A stretch of 64,000 bases of DNA from Rhynchopus sp. YZ270_cl-10 (Eukaryota; Euglenozoa; Diplonemea; Diplonemida; Diplonemidae), in assembly GCA_964035575.1 (NCBI GenBank), contig OZ037921.1, positions 764,501 through 828,500 on the forward strand. The letters run 5' to 3'. Positions 1-10,680 of the stretch are shown here, piece after piece (the first letter of the stretch is position 1; every line of letters begins with the position of its first letter). The translations under genes were made by a program, and so were the position numbers. The notes below the pieces were generated by a model. The model worked only from the letters and a program-made list of their open reading frames with translations, was not told the DNA's origin and did not search any database.

Positions 1-98
1 TGGAGAACGACAGCAGATGAGGTTCGTGCGCTAAGTGTCGTGAAAGGAGGACTTAACTGTGTGACACGAATTAGTTTTGCACAGCACAGTGTTCATCA

Positions 99-2732
99 TC
101 ACTGCCGGTCTGCAGACTTTGGGTCAACAACAAACTGGCCCTCACAGATCCTTTGATGCACGAGCTCACGATCATCAGGGATTTTGTCAATGAGGTTCTG
201 CACTGCACAAATAAGACCTTGGGCAACTTCTTCCTTTTCCACCTTCTCTGCTTCTGGCTTAGCACCCTTTCCGTTCTTAGGGCTGGATGGAGTCGCAACC
301 TCGGGTGTTGGGCTTTCCTTCGGCTTTTCCTTCTTCCCTCCAGTCATGGTAGGCAAACATATCAACACCATCCCTGCAGCAAACAGGTAAAGCCTGCTCG
401 GGAAGAACGACATCAAGTAGAGCAGCAGCGAGGCAAACACTGAGCCGACCAGAAGCATGAAAACCAGAACGCGTGTCACGTTCGGGTCCTTGTAGGAGAA
501 CATGGCACTCATCTTCGCAATCTGCGATGCAGCCATGGACACTGGGGAGTGCAGCTTCTTCAGCGCACCCAGCGCCATCTGCACATTCGCCAGCTCCTCC
601 TTGAGCGACTTGGACTGATACGGGTTGTCCTCTTCGAACAGGTATATTTCACGCTCTGTTTTGTCCTTCGATGAAAGGTAACCGTTGGTGAGGACCAAGG
701 CCGTGAACACAAACGGCGAGTGGTGCACATGTGCTGTGGTGCAGATGCCATACCACAGCGGGACGGCTGCCAACGCAACGACCTGGTTGAGCCAGAGGTA
801 CGACAGCAGGTAGGGCAGGGCCAGGTTGGACTTGATGCGGTCTGCAGAGTCCTTGAGTCTGTCAATGGCCTTTGGCAGTGCGTCCTCATCCTGTGGGGAC
901 AGCAGGTCGTCGGCCACCTTGTGCGAAGGCGAGATGAGGTAGGCCATGGGCACAGAGTTGGGTAGTCCTCGCATCAGGTCCTGCAGCTGAGAGGTGCCCG
1001 TTCCAAAGCTTAGTGCGTCGTTCTGCGTGAGCGAGTCGGAGAGTGTCAGGTTCAGGAAGCCCAGCGACCGCTTTGGGTTCTTCATCCCCAATGTGGAGCA
1101 CACAGAGGAGCAGCCGCGGAAGCGCGACGGCGCCACCTTCTCGTAGCCCTCCACCTCGTTCAGGCGTGGTGGGAGGAGCTGCACCCACACGGAGATCGTC
1201 CCGTTGGGGTTTCCATTTTCCTGGAGCTTCTTGCGGATGGTGTGGAGGGGGATGGCACCACGGCCGATGGCTGTGCGCGAGAACACACCAGTCGCGGAGA
1301 CGTTGTAGACTGAGAAGAACAACGTGGCGGTGGGGTCTGAGTATGGGATCCCATACGTGCAGGCAGCTGCACCCCACACAGGGTTGTTTGTTTGCGTCTT
1401 GGGTGGTGACCGCACATAGGCCCCACAGAGGTAGAAATCGACCTGTGGGTTGGGGAAGCCCATGAATCCTGAGTAGGCTGCGGAGATGGCGTACCCCTCC
1501 TTCAGGCACACCTGCAGGGTGCCCACGGAGCCTGAGATCGTGAGGTCGCGCACCTCCTTCCCGTCCTTCAGCTCCTGCAGTGCGGCAGCCTTTCTGTCCT
1601 TCGCAATGTGCTTCAAAACCCGGAACACAGATTTGGGCTGCTCAGACCCATTCCGCGACCCCGCACACACACTACAGCACCGTACCTCAGAGCTGTACCC
1701 TGCAAGCGAGACAGTCGCCCTCGAACAGTCGTCGCAGCAGGACAGATAGCAGGCCCTGCAGTGGTGCTCCTTCTTGAACACTGCGTACTCCTCCTCGCAC
1801 ACCATGCAGTGGTCGGACTGCACTGCCTTCAGCGTCGCAAAGGATTGGTTCAGGATGAGCATCTGAGGGCTCGTGGGGTCCTGCGAGGGTCTCTCCTTTA
1901 AGGCCGTCCCCCCTTTCTTTGGGTTCTCTTCTCTGGTCTTTCTGAGGAAGAAGCTGCCTTGTGTCAGCATGTACGTCAGATATTTAAAGTGGTTCGACGG
2001 TATTTCGGACAGCACGTGGCTCTGCTTCGGCAAACGGTAGTCACGCTGCCACATGCGCCGTCTTGTAAGTCCACTCTCCTCCCCGGTATCCTGCTCAACG
2101 AATGTCCCCAAACGAAAGCACGCTGAGTACTCCCAGTTGTCTGCAACTGTCCATGATCCTACCCAAGCAGCTGGTTCGGGGAGTGGTGGTACCAGTGCAT
2201 TCTTATCAACGGTGCCAGAAAGATAGACGTCGGACCAGTTTGAGGGGTCGGTCTTGAGGAGGTGGTTTGCAGACCAGGTCCCGACAATAGGCTTTTTGCG
2301 TTCATTCTCGAAGACGGTGACTGTTCCGGTCAGGAACTCTGAGACTGGCTTCTTGGCGGTTTCATCGTGCATATCCTCTGCGCTACGCGAGACACGCAGA
2401 ACCCTCCGCCTCCAGTATGCTGGCGTCAGCTTGGGGGGCTTGGGCTCCCACTTCTGTGCATTGCGCTGCCCTGCGTACTCCCATGCTTTGGCGGAGTCTG
2501 GGTCTACTGTCCATCCGGACTTCAGCTTAGTGGTGATGGAGTCGACCACTGCTGCACCTTTAGCGATGTCACCATAGCCCTTTGGGTTCCACCCATGCAG
2601 GGGCTTTGTGTGGGCATACTCAAACACAAAGGTGATGCCGTCCTCGGGGCTCCCCTTCCCTACGTCCAATGGCTGGTATTCACACACATCACCGTTAGAC
2701 GACGCTTGTGGAGGAGGTGTGTGACGGGACAT
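99..2732 (-). CDS. DysF / FYVE-like zinc finger / C2 / multi-pass membrane protein
   Basis: Single open frame of 877 aa, ATG at 2732, TGA stop at 99. Two Trp/Arg-rich segments (about residues 75-116, with WEYA and YWRRR, and 188-235, with WEYS and TRRRMWQR) match the W-x-Y...RRR-W pattern of dysferlin/Pex30 DysF domains. Residues 306-357 form a FYVE-type finger with eight Cys ligands (C309, C312, C325, C328, C333, C336, C353, C356) and a KKEHHCR motif, one residue longer than the usual RRHHCR. Residues 402-520 look like a C2 domain, including NPVW. Hydrophobic stretches near 637-685 and 753-797 suggest paired hairpin membrane segments, as in Pex30 or MCTP proteins. The tail after 797 is Lys/Glu/Pro-rich. 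Families with these parts bind phosphoinositides and shape ER at contact, peroxisome or lipid-droplet sites, so an ER membrane role is inferred. On the minus strand a CTACAG lies about 16 nt before the ATG. The FYVE and DysF calls are by motif only. Confidence 0.85.
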   Translation of the reverse strand: MSRHTPPPQASSNGDVCEYQPLDVGKGSPEDGITFVFEYAHTKPLHGWNPKGYGDIAKGAAVVDSITTKLKSGWTVDPDSAKAWEYAGQRNAQKWEPKPPKLTPAYWRRRVLRVSRSAEDMHDETAKKPVSEFLTGTVTVFENERKKPIVGTWSANHLLKTDPSNWSDVYLSGTVDKNALVPPLPEPAAWVGSWTVADNWEYSACFRLGTFVEQDTGEESGLTRRRMWQRDYRLPKQSHVLSEIPSNHFKYLTYMLTQGSFFLRKTREENPKKGGTALKERPSQDPTSPQMLILNQSFATLKAVQSDHCMVCEEEYAVFKKEHHCRACYLSCCDDCSRATVSLAGYSSEVRCCSVCAGSRNGSEQPKSVFRVLKHIAKDRKAAALQELKDGKEVRDLTISGSVGTLQVCLKEGYAISAAYSGFMGFPNPQVDFYLCGAYVRSPPKTQTNNPVWGAAACTYGIPYSDPTATLFFSVYNVSATGVFSRTAIGRGAIPLHTIRKKLQENGNPNGTISVWVQLLPPRLNEVEGYEKVAPSRFRGCSSVCSTLGMKNPKRSLGFLNLTLSDSLTQNDALSFGTGTSQLQDLMRGLPNSVPMAYLISPSHKVADDLLSPQDEDALPKAIDRLKDSADRIKSNLALPYLLSYLWLNQVVALAAVPLWYGICTTAHVHHSPFVFTALVLTNGYLSSKDKTEREIYLFEEDNPYQSKSLKEELANVQMALGALKKLHSPVSMAASQIAKMSAMFSYKDPNVTRVLVFMLLVGSVFASLLLYLMSFFPSRLYLFAAGMVLICLPTMTGGKKEKPKESPTPEVATPSSPKNGKGAKPEAEKVEKEEVAQGLICAVQNLIDKIPDDRELVHQRICEGQFVVDPKSADRQ

Positions 2733-2859
2733 CCTTGGTGTGTTTCCTGTAGTGACATAAAAGGGATAAGGGGAGAGCTAGGTTGAAAAATTCGAATACT
2801 TATTTATACGAATTGTACGGTATTCGCCCCCCAAGCAGCACCATATATAATACTGTCTA

Positions 2860-3012
2860 TGGTGTGGCTGAAAGGGGGGTGCTATTGTTGTGATATTTCC
2901 TGCTATTTTCTGCTATTCTGGGCATCTGGATTTTTTGATGCGGCTGAAGGGAGGTGCTATTTTGTGCTACTTTCTGCTATTTTCTGCTATTTTGGGGTCG
3001 TCAGCCACACCA
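2860..3012. mobile_element. MITE, TGGTGTGGCTGA family, copy 1
   Basis: Perfect 12-bp terminal inverted repeats, TGGTGTGGCTGA at 2860-2871 and TCAGCCACACCA at 3001-3012. The 5-bp flanks GTCTA (2855-2859) and GTATA (3013-3017) differ at one base and look like a 5-bp target-site duplication. The inside is two tandem degenerate copies of a segment containing repeated TTTTCTGCTA. Related copies are at 6371-6458 and 46725-47826. No coding capacity. It lies about 130 bp upstream of the minus-strand gene start. Confidence 0.8.
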
Positions 3013-6000
3013 GTATAATACGGTAATCGTATTATACGAATAATATGGTAACCTAGAGGGCAGGGAGAAGGGTAATAAAAGAAGGGGGGGGTGGTCGGGT
3101 TACTTTCGGTTAGTACAAAGGGGGGGAAGGTGGGGGGGTGTGTACGAACGGAGAGAAGAGAAGGAGCGAGTGTAGAAACTCCTCCCTTTCACCAATTCGA
3201 AAAAGGCTACTGATACCACTAGTTTTTTTTTGGAAGAAATAAACACAAGGAACTTATGGGGGGGGTGGGAAGGGTTAAATGTTTTTCCGAAGCTAAACGG
3301 ATGTCAAGTATCGTCGGATAACTGTGACAACAAGGAGCAAGATAATATGGTATAGCAAAAAACCGAAGTTCTGCATGATTTAAACCAACACTGCAACCAA
3401 AGAAACTGTACAGATTATCAGTGAAGTGTCCAAACAATGGATAAACACACAAAGACACACAAAAAAAAATACGAAACGAATGTGGAAATTAAAGAAGGGA
3501 TAAAAAAAAAATTTAAAAAAAAAAAAAACGCACAGTGTATTTCTGCGCTTCATCCCCAATAAACGCCATTGGCTGGGAGGGGACACTACCACCCCCACCT
3601 AGCGCAGTCTATTTTCGCACCTATTTTGTTTTGTCTTCAATGCAAAAACAAAACTTTAAAAAAAAAAAAGTTGAACGATGAATAATGGGCCTGTGGAGGC
3701 CGTATTTTTTTTCACAATTTGGCATCACTAAAAGAATATGGGAAAAAACTGCCTTCACAATGTGCAATATTATTCACTCGTCAATTCGAGCGTGGAGAGA
3801 AGTGGAAGGGGATAAAAAAGACGGGATTTTTTTTTTACCCGTAAGCGTAAACCGGACTACATATTTTGAAAACCGTAAATGTTCTGGACCTTATTTTTTT
3901 TTTCCCTGAATTGGATTTACGGTTCATGTATTTTATGTTTACGGTAGTCGAAGAGAAGGAAAAAGACTTATCAGATGAACCTAGGCCTCTCGTGCTTAGT
4001 CACCTTAAAAAATGGACTATCTTTACCATAGTTTTATTTTTTGTCACAATCTCACATAAACAGCTGAATGCTTAGATCATGCCCAAAAAAAAAGAAAAAA
4101 AGAAACTAGGTAAAGAAAACACTGATAACCTGCTTCAAAAAATGGGCAGGGTTACTCACGCACGCAACGCAAACGTTCTGTCTCACAACACACTCAAACA
4201 GAACGGAGAAAAAAAAAAGGGTGACAGAAAGAGAGAGAGAGAGAGAGGAAGCTCCAAGACACCGTTTTATTTTCTTTTCGATACAAAACGTTTTCTGTTT
4301 ATGCGTTGGTTTGAGAAGGACGGGAGATTTTATGTTTTGTTTTGTTTATTTTTTTTTTTTGCTTATTTTATTTCGAATCCAGCAAAGGGAAGGTTGGTGT
4401 ATTAAGACCCCCTAGCATAGACACGAAGATAAATATTCCTTTTCATTAAAAGGCGTGATAAGTGGGGCATATTTTTTGATCAAATAGACGTGAAATTCTA
4501 TTATTTCAAGCACGATGTCACACAAAAAACGATGATAAGTGGGAGGGGGGTGAAAAAATACCCGAGTAAAACATAACTCCACAAATAATTTTCGCTCTCT
4601 TTATTTCTTCAAAAAACTTTTTTAAGAAAAGTTGAAATACAAAGCCCTCTCGTTGACAGTGTACCTTTGGTATGACCGGCTGTACCGTGGGTGGACACCC
4701 AACCAAAAAATAGATGGCAATACGCAGGTCTCACCCTGGAGGGTTCATCTGCATATTTCCCTCACCCCTCCTCCTCCTCCTCCTCCCTCCCCCCCTCCTA
4801 TTTTTTTAACTGGCTAATTCGTTTCGCGGGTTGAATTGAAACGTCTTTCCCTACTTCCTTTCGTCTAGAACGAACACAGGAACCCTACAGCACCCCAAGG
4901 TTCCGAACCTTGGGTCGGAAAGAATGAGTGTTAGAGGATGAGCCCAGCAAACAGGAGTAGAGGAGGAGGGGGCAGAAAACTAAGGTGTGTGTATACGACC
5001 ACCTTCTAGGTGATATGACCTGCAAAATTCATGATAAATAGCACGTTAAAATGACACGAAAAAAGCATGGTATATGTTACATTACATGCTATATCATGTC
5101 ATTTTTGGCATGCTTTTATGTTAAGTCCTACCAAAAAATTCATAACAAAAAGCATGGTACATGACGTATAATATATCATGTGACATGCTTATTATGGCAT
5201 TGTTGCAACAGTCATTTTAACATATATTATGATCATGGCATCATGATGTACAAGGTCGCCGCGTGGGGGCACGTCAATGCTGCAAATTGAACAATGATGG
5301 TTTTCGTGGCTAGCAGGAAAAACGGACTCAGGAGAAAAGAGTTTAGGGAGTGTAGAGGGGGTAGTGTAAAGGGTACAGGAGAGTAAATAAAACGTTAAAT
5401 AAGAGAAGAAAAAAAAATGTATCTCATTTGCAGACACATCTCAAAAAAGTGAAGGTTGATAGTGTAAAAACGCCTCAACGGACGCAAGCACTCAAAACCT
5501 CGCGAGTGATAAAAAATAGACCAAAACAAAACAAAAAAAAAATTCCCCAAAAAAAACTGGGGTGCTGTGAAGTTGGTAGAAACCCAATCCTGTATGGACA
5601 AGAGAAGAGTCTCAGATATCGCAATAGAGAAGCACTGTCCCCCCCCCTAATACTATCTCAAAAATTGAAATGACAAAGGGAGAAATTATTTCATATACTT
5701 TCTTTTCTAAACGAAAAAGAAGGTAAAGAGGGTGCGAAAAATGTACCCTTGCTTTTTGGGAGAAAAAAAAAGCAATTTTTTCCCTTCTTTCATAACCGGA
5801 GGGGTGAACAACACTGGGTTCGAAAGATAATTTCGAGGGGTACAAAAAAAAGAGGGGACAAAACACACACACACACACACACAAGGGGCAGCAGCTCCGG
5901 AATGCCAAGACTAGATCCCTTGGCATGATGATGGACCCAGGTGAGTGACGACACCTCCCCTTCAGCGAGTTGGGCATCGCAGGGTCCGCTCAGGACCCCG

Positions 6001-6370
6001 TGCCACCGACGGTAAATGATGAAAAAAACAAATTACTTCTAAAGCGCGCACCACGGATAGACTGCTCCCCACTCATCGGGCCTAGAACCCACCTGCATGC
6101 AGGTCCTTTCGAGGTACATCCCTGGTAAACTGGATGACCGACAGTTGGTCTCTCAGGCAAAACTTATTTCGTACTACACTCGGGGGATGGTCGGGGGCAT
6201 CTATCCGGGGCGTTGATTGTGGCTAATCCTTGCAAGTGCGGCCTTGATTTAATTAACACGAAATACCCTAGGTAACTTGGTCTGAAACACACACACACAC
6301 CTCAAGACTTCCGTGACCGTGCGGAAATCAATGCAACGGCAGAAAGTAGTTGTAATAAAATTTGATTGAG
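3013..6370. other. Gene-free intergenic DNA with short dispersed repeats
   Basis: No open frame here has convincing coding character; the longer frames run through A/T homopolymers. Visible items: one copy of a 32-bp imperfect palindrome (3973-4007); a dispersed repeat with GTTGAAATACAAAGCCCTCT at about 4633 (also at about 14735); a perfect hairpin of CCCAAGGTTC and GAACCTTGGG at about 4894-4915; a possible fold-back (5045-5221) with GTTAAAATGAC ends; a (CA)n run near 5865; and a GC-richer stretch (5885-6260) I cannot explain. Confidence 0.5.
5885..6260. other. Unexplained GC-richer island
   Basis: About 375 bp of mixed, non-homopolymeric sequence inside very AT-rich DNA. It is open in no frame for long and has no recognisable protein motif. 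I looked for a tRNA T-arm: the minus strand has GGGTTCTAGGCCC near 6080, but no matching acceptor stem. It could be an undescribed non-coding RNA, a decayed gene or an old transposon. Confidence 0.25.
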
Positions 6371-6458
6371 TAGTGTGGCTGAGTCCAAAAAAAGGGGCCA
6401 TTTTTGGTCAGGACTTTGTTAGGATGTATTTTTTTTTTGGCTTTTTTCAGCCACACCA
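6371..6458. mobile_element. MITE, TGGTGTGGCTGA family, copy 2 (88 bp)
   Basis: Ends TAGTGTGGCTGA (6371-6382) and TCAGCCACACCA (6447-6458) are inverted repeats with one mismatch. They are flanked by a perfect 5-bp direct repeat TTGAG (6366-6370 and 6459-6463). The interior is homopolymer-rich and non-coding. This short copy gives the cleanest view of the family's 5-bp duplication. Confidence 0.88.
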
Positions 6459-6573
6459 TTGAGATAAAAGACAGGAATGTGGTGTTCTGACCTGCTTTCT
6501 TTTTTTTGAAAAAGAGCACTGCAAGTAGTTGTAAAATATTTCATCTGAAACGATCATTCATGTCTACTATAAT

Positions 6574-7406
6574 CACGTATGGCAAATGATAATATATTAT
6601 GCGCTATTATGAGATCTCATAATACATGTGATATTATGCGCTATTATGTGCTATTATGCGCTATTATGTGCTATTATGCGCTATTATGCGCCAATTATGC
6701 GGCGTTATGCGCTCATTATGTGCCGTACCCCCCACCCCCCCACCCAAAAAAAGTCGCTCAGAAGTGGTCAAAAGTGCCCAAAACCGGGCGGAATTCGATT
6801 TTGGGGTACAAATGGGCCTATGGTGTGGTTTTTATTGACTTCAGGGGGGTTTCTTTGATTTATTACCTACTTCACGTTTTTTGACGGCTTAAGATACCTT
6901 GGGTGGGAAAACCTTTGGTACCAGGTGCTTGACACTTTTTGAAACATGGTTCTAAGTTCCATCAAGTCCCTCTAAACACCCCGAAACCGCCTGGGTACCC
7001 CTCGGGATAGGTTCTGGGGTGAAAATATGTGGCTTTGGGGGCTTTTCTGGCCCCTGGCTCACACTGAGGCGTGATGGATGTGTGAGTTGCTCTATCTACG
7101 AGGGGTGGGCAGGTACAAGTTGTATGTACATTTTTGAAAAAAGCAGATACGGGGCTTCTTGAGGCTCAAAACTGCTCAAAACCGGGCGCAGATGGATTTT
7201 TGGACATCTGAGGGTGGTATTTTCTGGTTTGGGGCATTGGGGTAGGGCACATAATGAGCACATAATAGCGCATAATCATTATGCGCTATTATGTGCTATT
7301 ATGCGCTATTATGCATTATGCGATTATTATGAGCGCGCATAATAGCGCATAATGATCTCATAATTTATTATGAGATCTCATAATAAATTATCATTTGCCA
7401 TACGTG
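6574..7406. mobile_element. TIR element of 833 bp with internal GCGCTATTAT-type repeats
   Basis: Perfect 20-bp terminal inverted repeats, CACGTATGGCAAATGATAAT at 6574-6593 and its complement at 7387-7406, flanked by TATAAT on both sides (6568-6573 and 7407-7412). Subterminal blocks on both sides are short tandem repeats of a 10-bp motif like TATGCGCTAT, in opposite orientations, plus copies of GAGATCTCATAAT. The core is GC-richer and has no convincing gene. It reads as a complete non-autonomous DNA transposon whose arms have expanded into microsatellites. Confidence 0.85.
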
Positions 7407-8673
7407 TATAATACCATTTTTTTTCCAAATACGCGAATGGAATGATTGAGTGATTTCAAAAAAAAAAAGTGAAGTTGATAGTGCAAACGCCTCTGGGACG
7501 CAGGCACTGACAAAAAAAACGGGAGAAAATAGACCTCACTACAGGAGGGTTTTTCGTTGTGTCAGAAAAAGTTGCGGTTTGGGGGACAGGGAGTGATGTC
7601 CTGGTACTACAATAACGGTGCAAATCCGAGTTTCAACCCAAAAAAACGGGTTGCTGGTACCCGCAACCACGCTTGTGGGGTGGGGAAACGTGTTTGCGGG
7701 GTGATAGAACCACCGGAACTTTTGACGAGACGAGGGGTGAAAGCGTGGTTATGCTGTAACACCGCCGTCGCCCTCCCCCTCCGGAAGGAAAGACGATTTA
7801 AAAAGAGAGAAAAAGTTGCGAAGGTAACCTAAGCCTCTGCTTAGTTACTTTTGAAAGAGACAAAAAAAGGGGGGGGAAAGAAGGGAGGGAAAGGAGGGGA
7901 AGGGGGAAGGGGAACAATATAGTGAATGAACCTCGCAGAGATGGGGGCGCATTACAGCTTTTGAAAAAAAAATGAGAATTGGTTCGTTGACCTATTACAA
8001 CACCGCCTTTTTTTTTGAATCGAAAAGAAGAAGAAGAAAAACCTCTTTTTAGCGATACAATCATTCCTGAAAACTCAATCAAACTTTTGAGAACAGAAAC
8101 CTGCACAGCTCATGGAATTTGAGCGGCACCGACTGGTGAAATTGTTTGTATAGTTTAAAAACCCTCCCTCCTCGTAAACCTTTAGTAAAATTCTTAGGTT
8201 TATTTTGTTACTTTTTAGTGCATACCTCCTGTGGAAGGCAATGAAACACCGTGGGATATCAAACCCCGGAGTTTGTACTTCAAAAAAAAATAAGAAAAAA
8301 CTATGAAGCTGATCGGATATACATCGTCAGCGCCTGCAATACTTCTACAAATTGAAAGTACACAAAATTGCCATCAAGCCTTGAGATTTAAAAAAAAAAC
8401 GACAAAGCGTTAACAACATGCAGACACCGACAACATATTAAAAGATTGAGGGGTATGGGGAAAAATGATAGAACTGATGAAAGAGTGTTCCGCTTGGGTA
8501 AACTCTAACTTCAAAAATAAAAGAGGGGAAAGACGAGGGTTGGGATTCTTTTCTTTTTTTCTTTTGTTCGTTCAACACAGAAACAAACACCGTATTATTT
8601 TGGGGATATTTTCTTTTCCCATCTGGCGTATCTCAGAGAGGGTGCGTTGTCGTAGGAAAGCATCAGTCTTGTT
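7407..8673. other. Intergenic DNA, no gene recognised
   Basis: No frame with coding character. It carries one copy (7469-7510) of a dispersed repeat with the core GTGCAAACGCCTC and GGACGCAGGCAC, and one copy (7821-7851) of the 32-bp imperfect palindrome family, here AAGGTAACCTAAG paired with CTTAGTTACTTT. Confidence 0.45.
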
Positions 8674-8751
8674 TCTTTTTTGTTGTGTCGACAATCACCT
8701 GCTAGTGCAGGATCTGTACTCAATGTCGCCCGAAGGCTATTGTACTTAAAA
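8674..8751 (+). other. Dispersed structured repeat, copy A (possible non-coding RNA)
   Basis: About 75 bp nearly identical to the inverted copy at 62057-62132. It folds into two clear hairpins: CCTGC-TAGT-GCAGG closed by ATC/GAT, and CAAT..GCC-CGAA-GGC..ATTG. The other copy keeps both stems while the first loop differs (TATGT). A degenerate third relative sharing GATCTGTACTCAATGT is at about 10183-10235. Could be a small RNA gene family or part of a transposon. Confidence 0.4.
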
Positions 8752-8798
8752 GATATAGACGGAGGTCGTCCTCAACCAGGGTTGCCCCTTGTTCTCGG

Positions 8799-9630
8799 AA
8801 AAAACAGCAAAATTCTGGATTTATGTTCCCGTTTTTTTCCTTTTTTTTGGGTGGGGTTTTTTGCCCTTTTTCGGGCTTTCCGAGCTCTACCCTCACTGTA
8901 GTGGGGTCATTTCGAGAAAATGGACAAGTTCTTGATTGATATAAATTTTGGTTACGACCACTAGTGCGTTGCTCACAATGCTAAATGAGTGTCAGAACTG
9001 TGATTCTGGGCCACTTTAACCGCCCCTCGAAATTCAAAAAGGGGTCCCAAACCCGGGCGCGCTACACGCGCGCGGAACTTTTTGCAGCTTTGGTCTAGTT
9101 GCATTTTGGCTGCAAAATGCAAGGGGATCCCCAAAGACGTTGGGAATATTATTTGGATGGGGCAGTGATTTTGTACCGGCATACGCTCCCTCGTGGCAAC
9201 CGTGTGCATGCCAATGAAGTGCTCTCTGGGGTTCGATAACCCGTGGAGCCAGTGCTTCCGCCGATGAATGGTGAGGCGTTTGCACTTCTCTTTTTGCGGA
9301 GCAAAAAATAATATAAATGGCGCCGCAGGCAAAAATTTTTGGGTACGGTGTAAAAATCTAGCTTCCAACGAACCCTTTTTTGCAGAGCAAAAAATGAAAA
9401 ATGGCGCCGCAGGCAAAAAAAAATTGGGGGTACAGCCCTGGATGGTGCAGGATTTTGGTGTCAATTTTTTTTTTCTTGCCCCCTGAAAACTCTTGCTTTT
9501 GAGAGTTTCGACCATTTCACCACACTGGTGGTGTGTCACCTACAGTGAAACCCACCAGAAACCACAAGAAAGCCCCCTAAGGAAAAAAGGAAAAAAAAAA
9601 AGGAAAAAAAACTAAAATCCAGAATTTCAT
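8799..9630. mobile_element. Probable hAT-like non-autonomous element with 8-bp TSD
   Basis: The segment lies between two perfect 8-bp direct repeats GTTCTCGG (8791-8798 and 9631-9638), the size made by hAT transposases. Near its ends is an inverted repeat of AAATTCTGGATTT (about 8810 and 9616), offset by several bases, so the terminal repeats are imperfect. Inside are two tandem segments carrying GGCGCCGCAGGC (about 9320 and 9400) and a GCATTTTG-GCTG-CAAAATGC hairpin near 9105 that recurs at about 15850. No transposase. Confidence 0.6.
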
Positions 9631-9638
9631 GTTCTCGG

Positions 9639-10275
9639 TCCCACTTAGGAACTTCCCTGTCCTCAACTCTTTTTTTTTCTTTTTTTTTCTTTGAAAACTT
9701 GGTTGTATTAGTGTAGACACCCGAAGATGAACACCACTATAGTTTCCTAAGGAGAGAGGATGACTGTGAGGACTATAGCTGAATCGCTTTCCCTCCTGAG
9801 GGGGGGGTTCTCAGTGCCAGAATGAGAGTGTGGTACGGCGAAACTAAACTGTGAGGATGAAATAAAACCCCTCTGATGAGAAGAGGACTTTTTTTTGATT
9901 CTGTGATACATTTGTATTTTGGCTGGTACCTTTTTTTTGTCAAAATAATCACTGAACAAAAAGGGGGAAATATTTGAGGATATGACAAAGCACAGCAGGG
10001 GAAAGGGGATTGCAGAATACCGTTGACAGCAAATATGGTCCTTAGAAGATGAGTAATGTTGCAACACATTTCGTCGTTAAGGAAGATGTGCCTAAGATAG
10101 GTGTATGTAAAGAGTGGGGGTGGGGGGTGGTGGTGGTGGTTGTTTCGTGTTCACAAATCACTTTACACCAAATTTGCGTAAAGATCTGTACTCAATGTAC
10201 TGCAGAAGGTTCAGGCGCAGGTCGTCCTCAAACCCTGAGTAACGTTTTTTTTTTCAAAAAAAAAAAAAAGGGGTA
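9639..10275. other. Intergenic DNA, no gene recognised
   Basis: Homopolymer-rich sequence with a GGT-repeat patch near 10115-10140 and the degenerate relative (10183-10235) of the structured repeat at 8674. No supported gene. Confidence 0.4.
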
Positions 10276-10329
10276 CACAACGGCGAAGTAAAAACCACAA
10301 GTTAAAAATCATTTACTTCACCGTCGTTG
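10276..10329. mobile_element. Small TA-flanked palindromic MITE
   Basis: Imperfect inverted ends with GGCGAAGTAAA (near 10280) and TTTACTTCACCGTCGTTG (to 10329), flanked by TA on both sides (10274-10275 and 10330-10331). It resembles a shortened version of the element at 10681-10844. TA flanks suggest a Tc1/mariner-type origin. Low sequence complexity limits certainty. Confidence 0.45.
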
Positions 10330-10680
10330 TAAATTTAGTCACACAATACACAATAATGGGTTGGGTGGGGGATGTGTGCTTTGGTGATATTTGCCTCCGG
10401 TTCTGTGTCCTGAAGGATGTATTTAAAAAAGAAAAAATGAAAGTTGGGGGTGCAAAACGCCTCTGTGGACGCAGGCACCGTACCTGCGCTTTAGTCATTA
10501 GAACCGCGGAGGATCCACTTCATAAATACACATGAATTGGGGGGAAGGGGGGGAAGTTTAAAAAAAACAAAATGATAAGATGAACCTAAGCCTCATCCTT
10601 AGTTATCTTGAAAGAAGTTGACAGAGCAAACGCCTTACTGGACGTATGCACTGAGCGGAGGGGGGCTCCATTTAGATCTA
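10330..10680. other. Intergenic DNA with three short dispersed repeats
   Basis: No gene. It holds two copies of the GTGCAAACGCCTC / GGACGCAGGCAC dispersed repeat (about 10438-10480 and 10615-10655) and one copy of the 32-bp imperfect palindrome (10577-10609). Confidence 0.4.

Noticed and set aside
6060-6110. tRNA gene on the minus strand (T-arm-like GGGTTCTAGGCCC)
   Set aside because: The fourth loop base is not a purine, and no acceptor stem, D-arm or anticodon arm could be paired around it.
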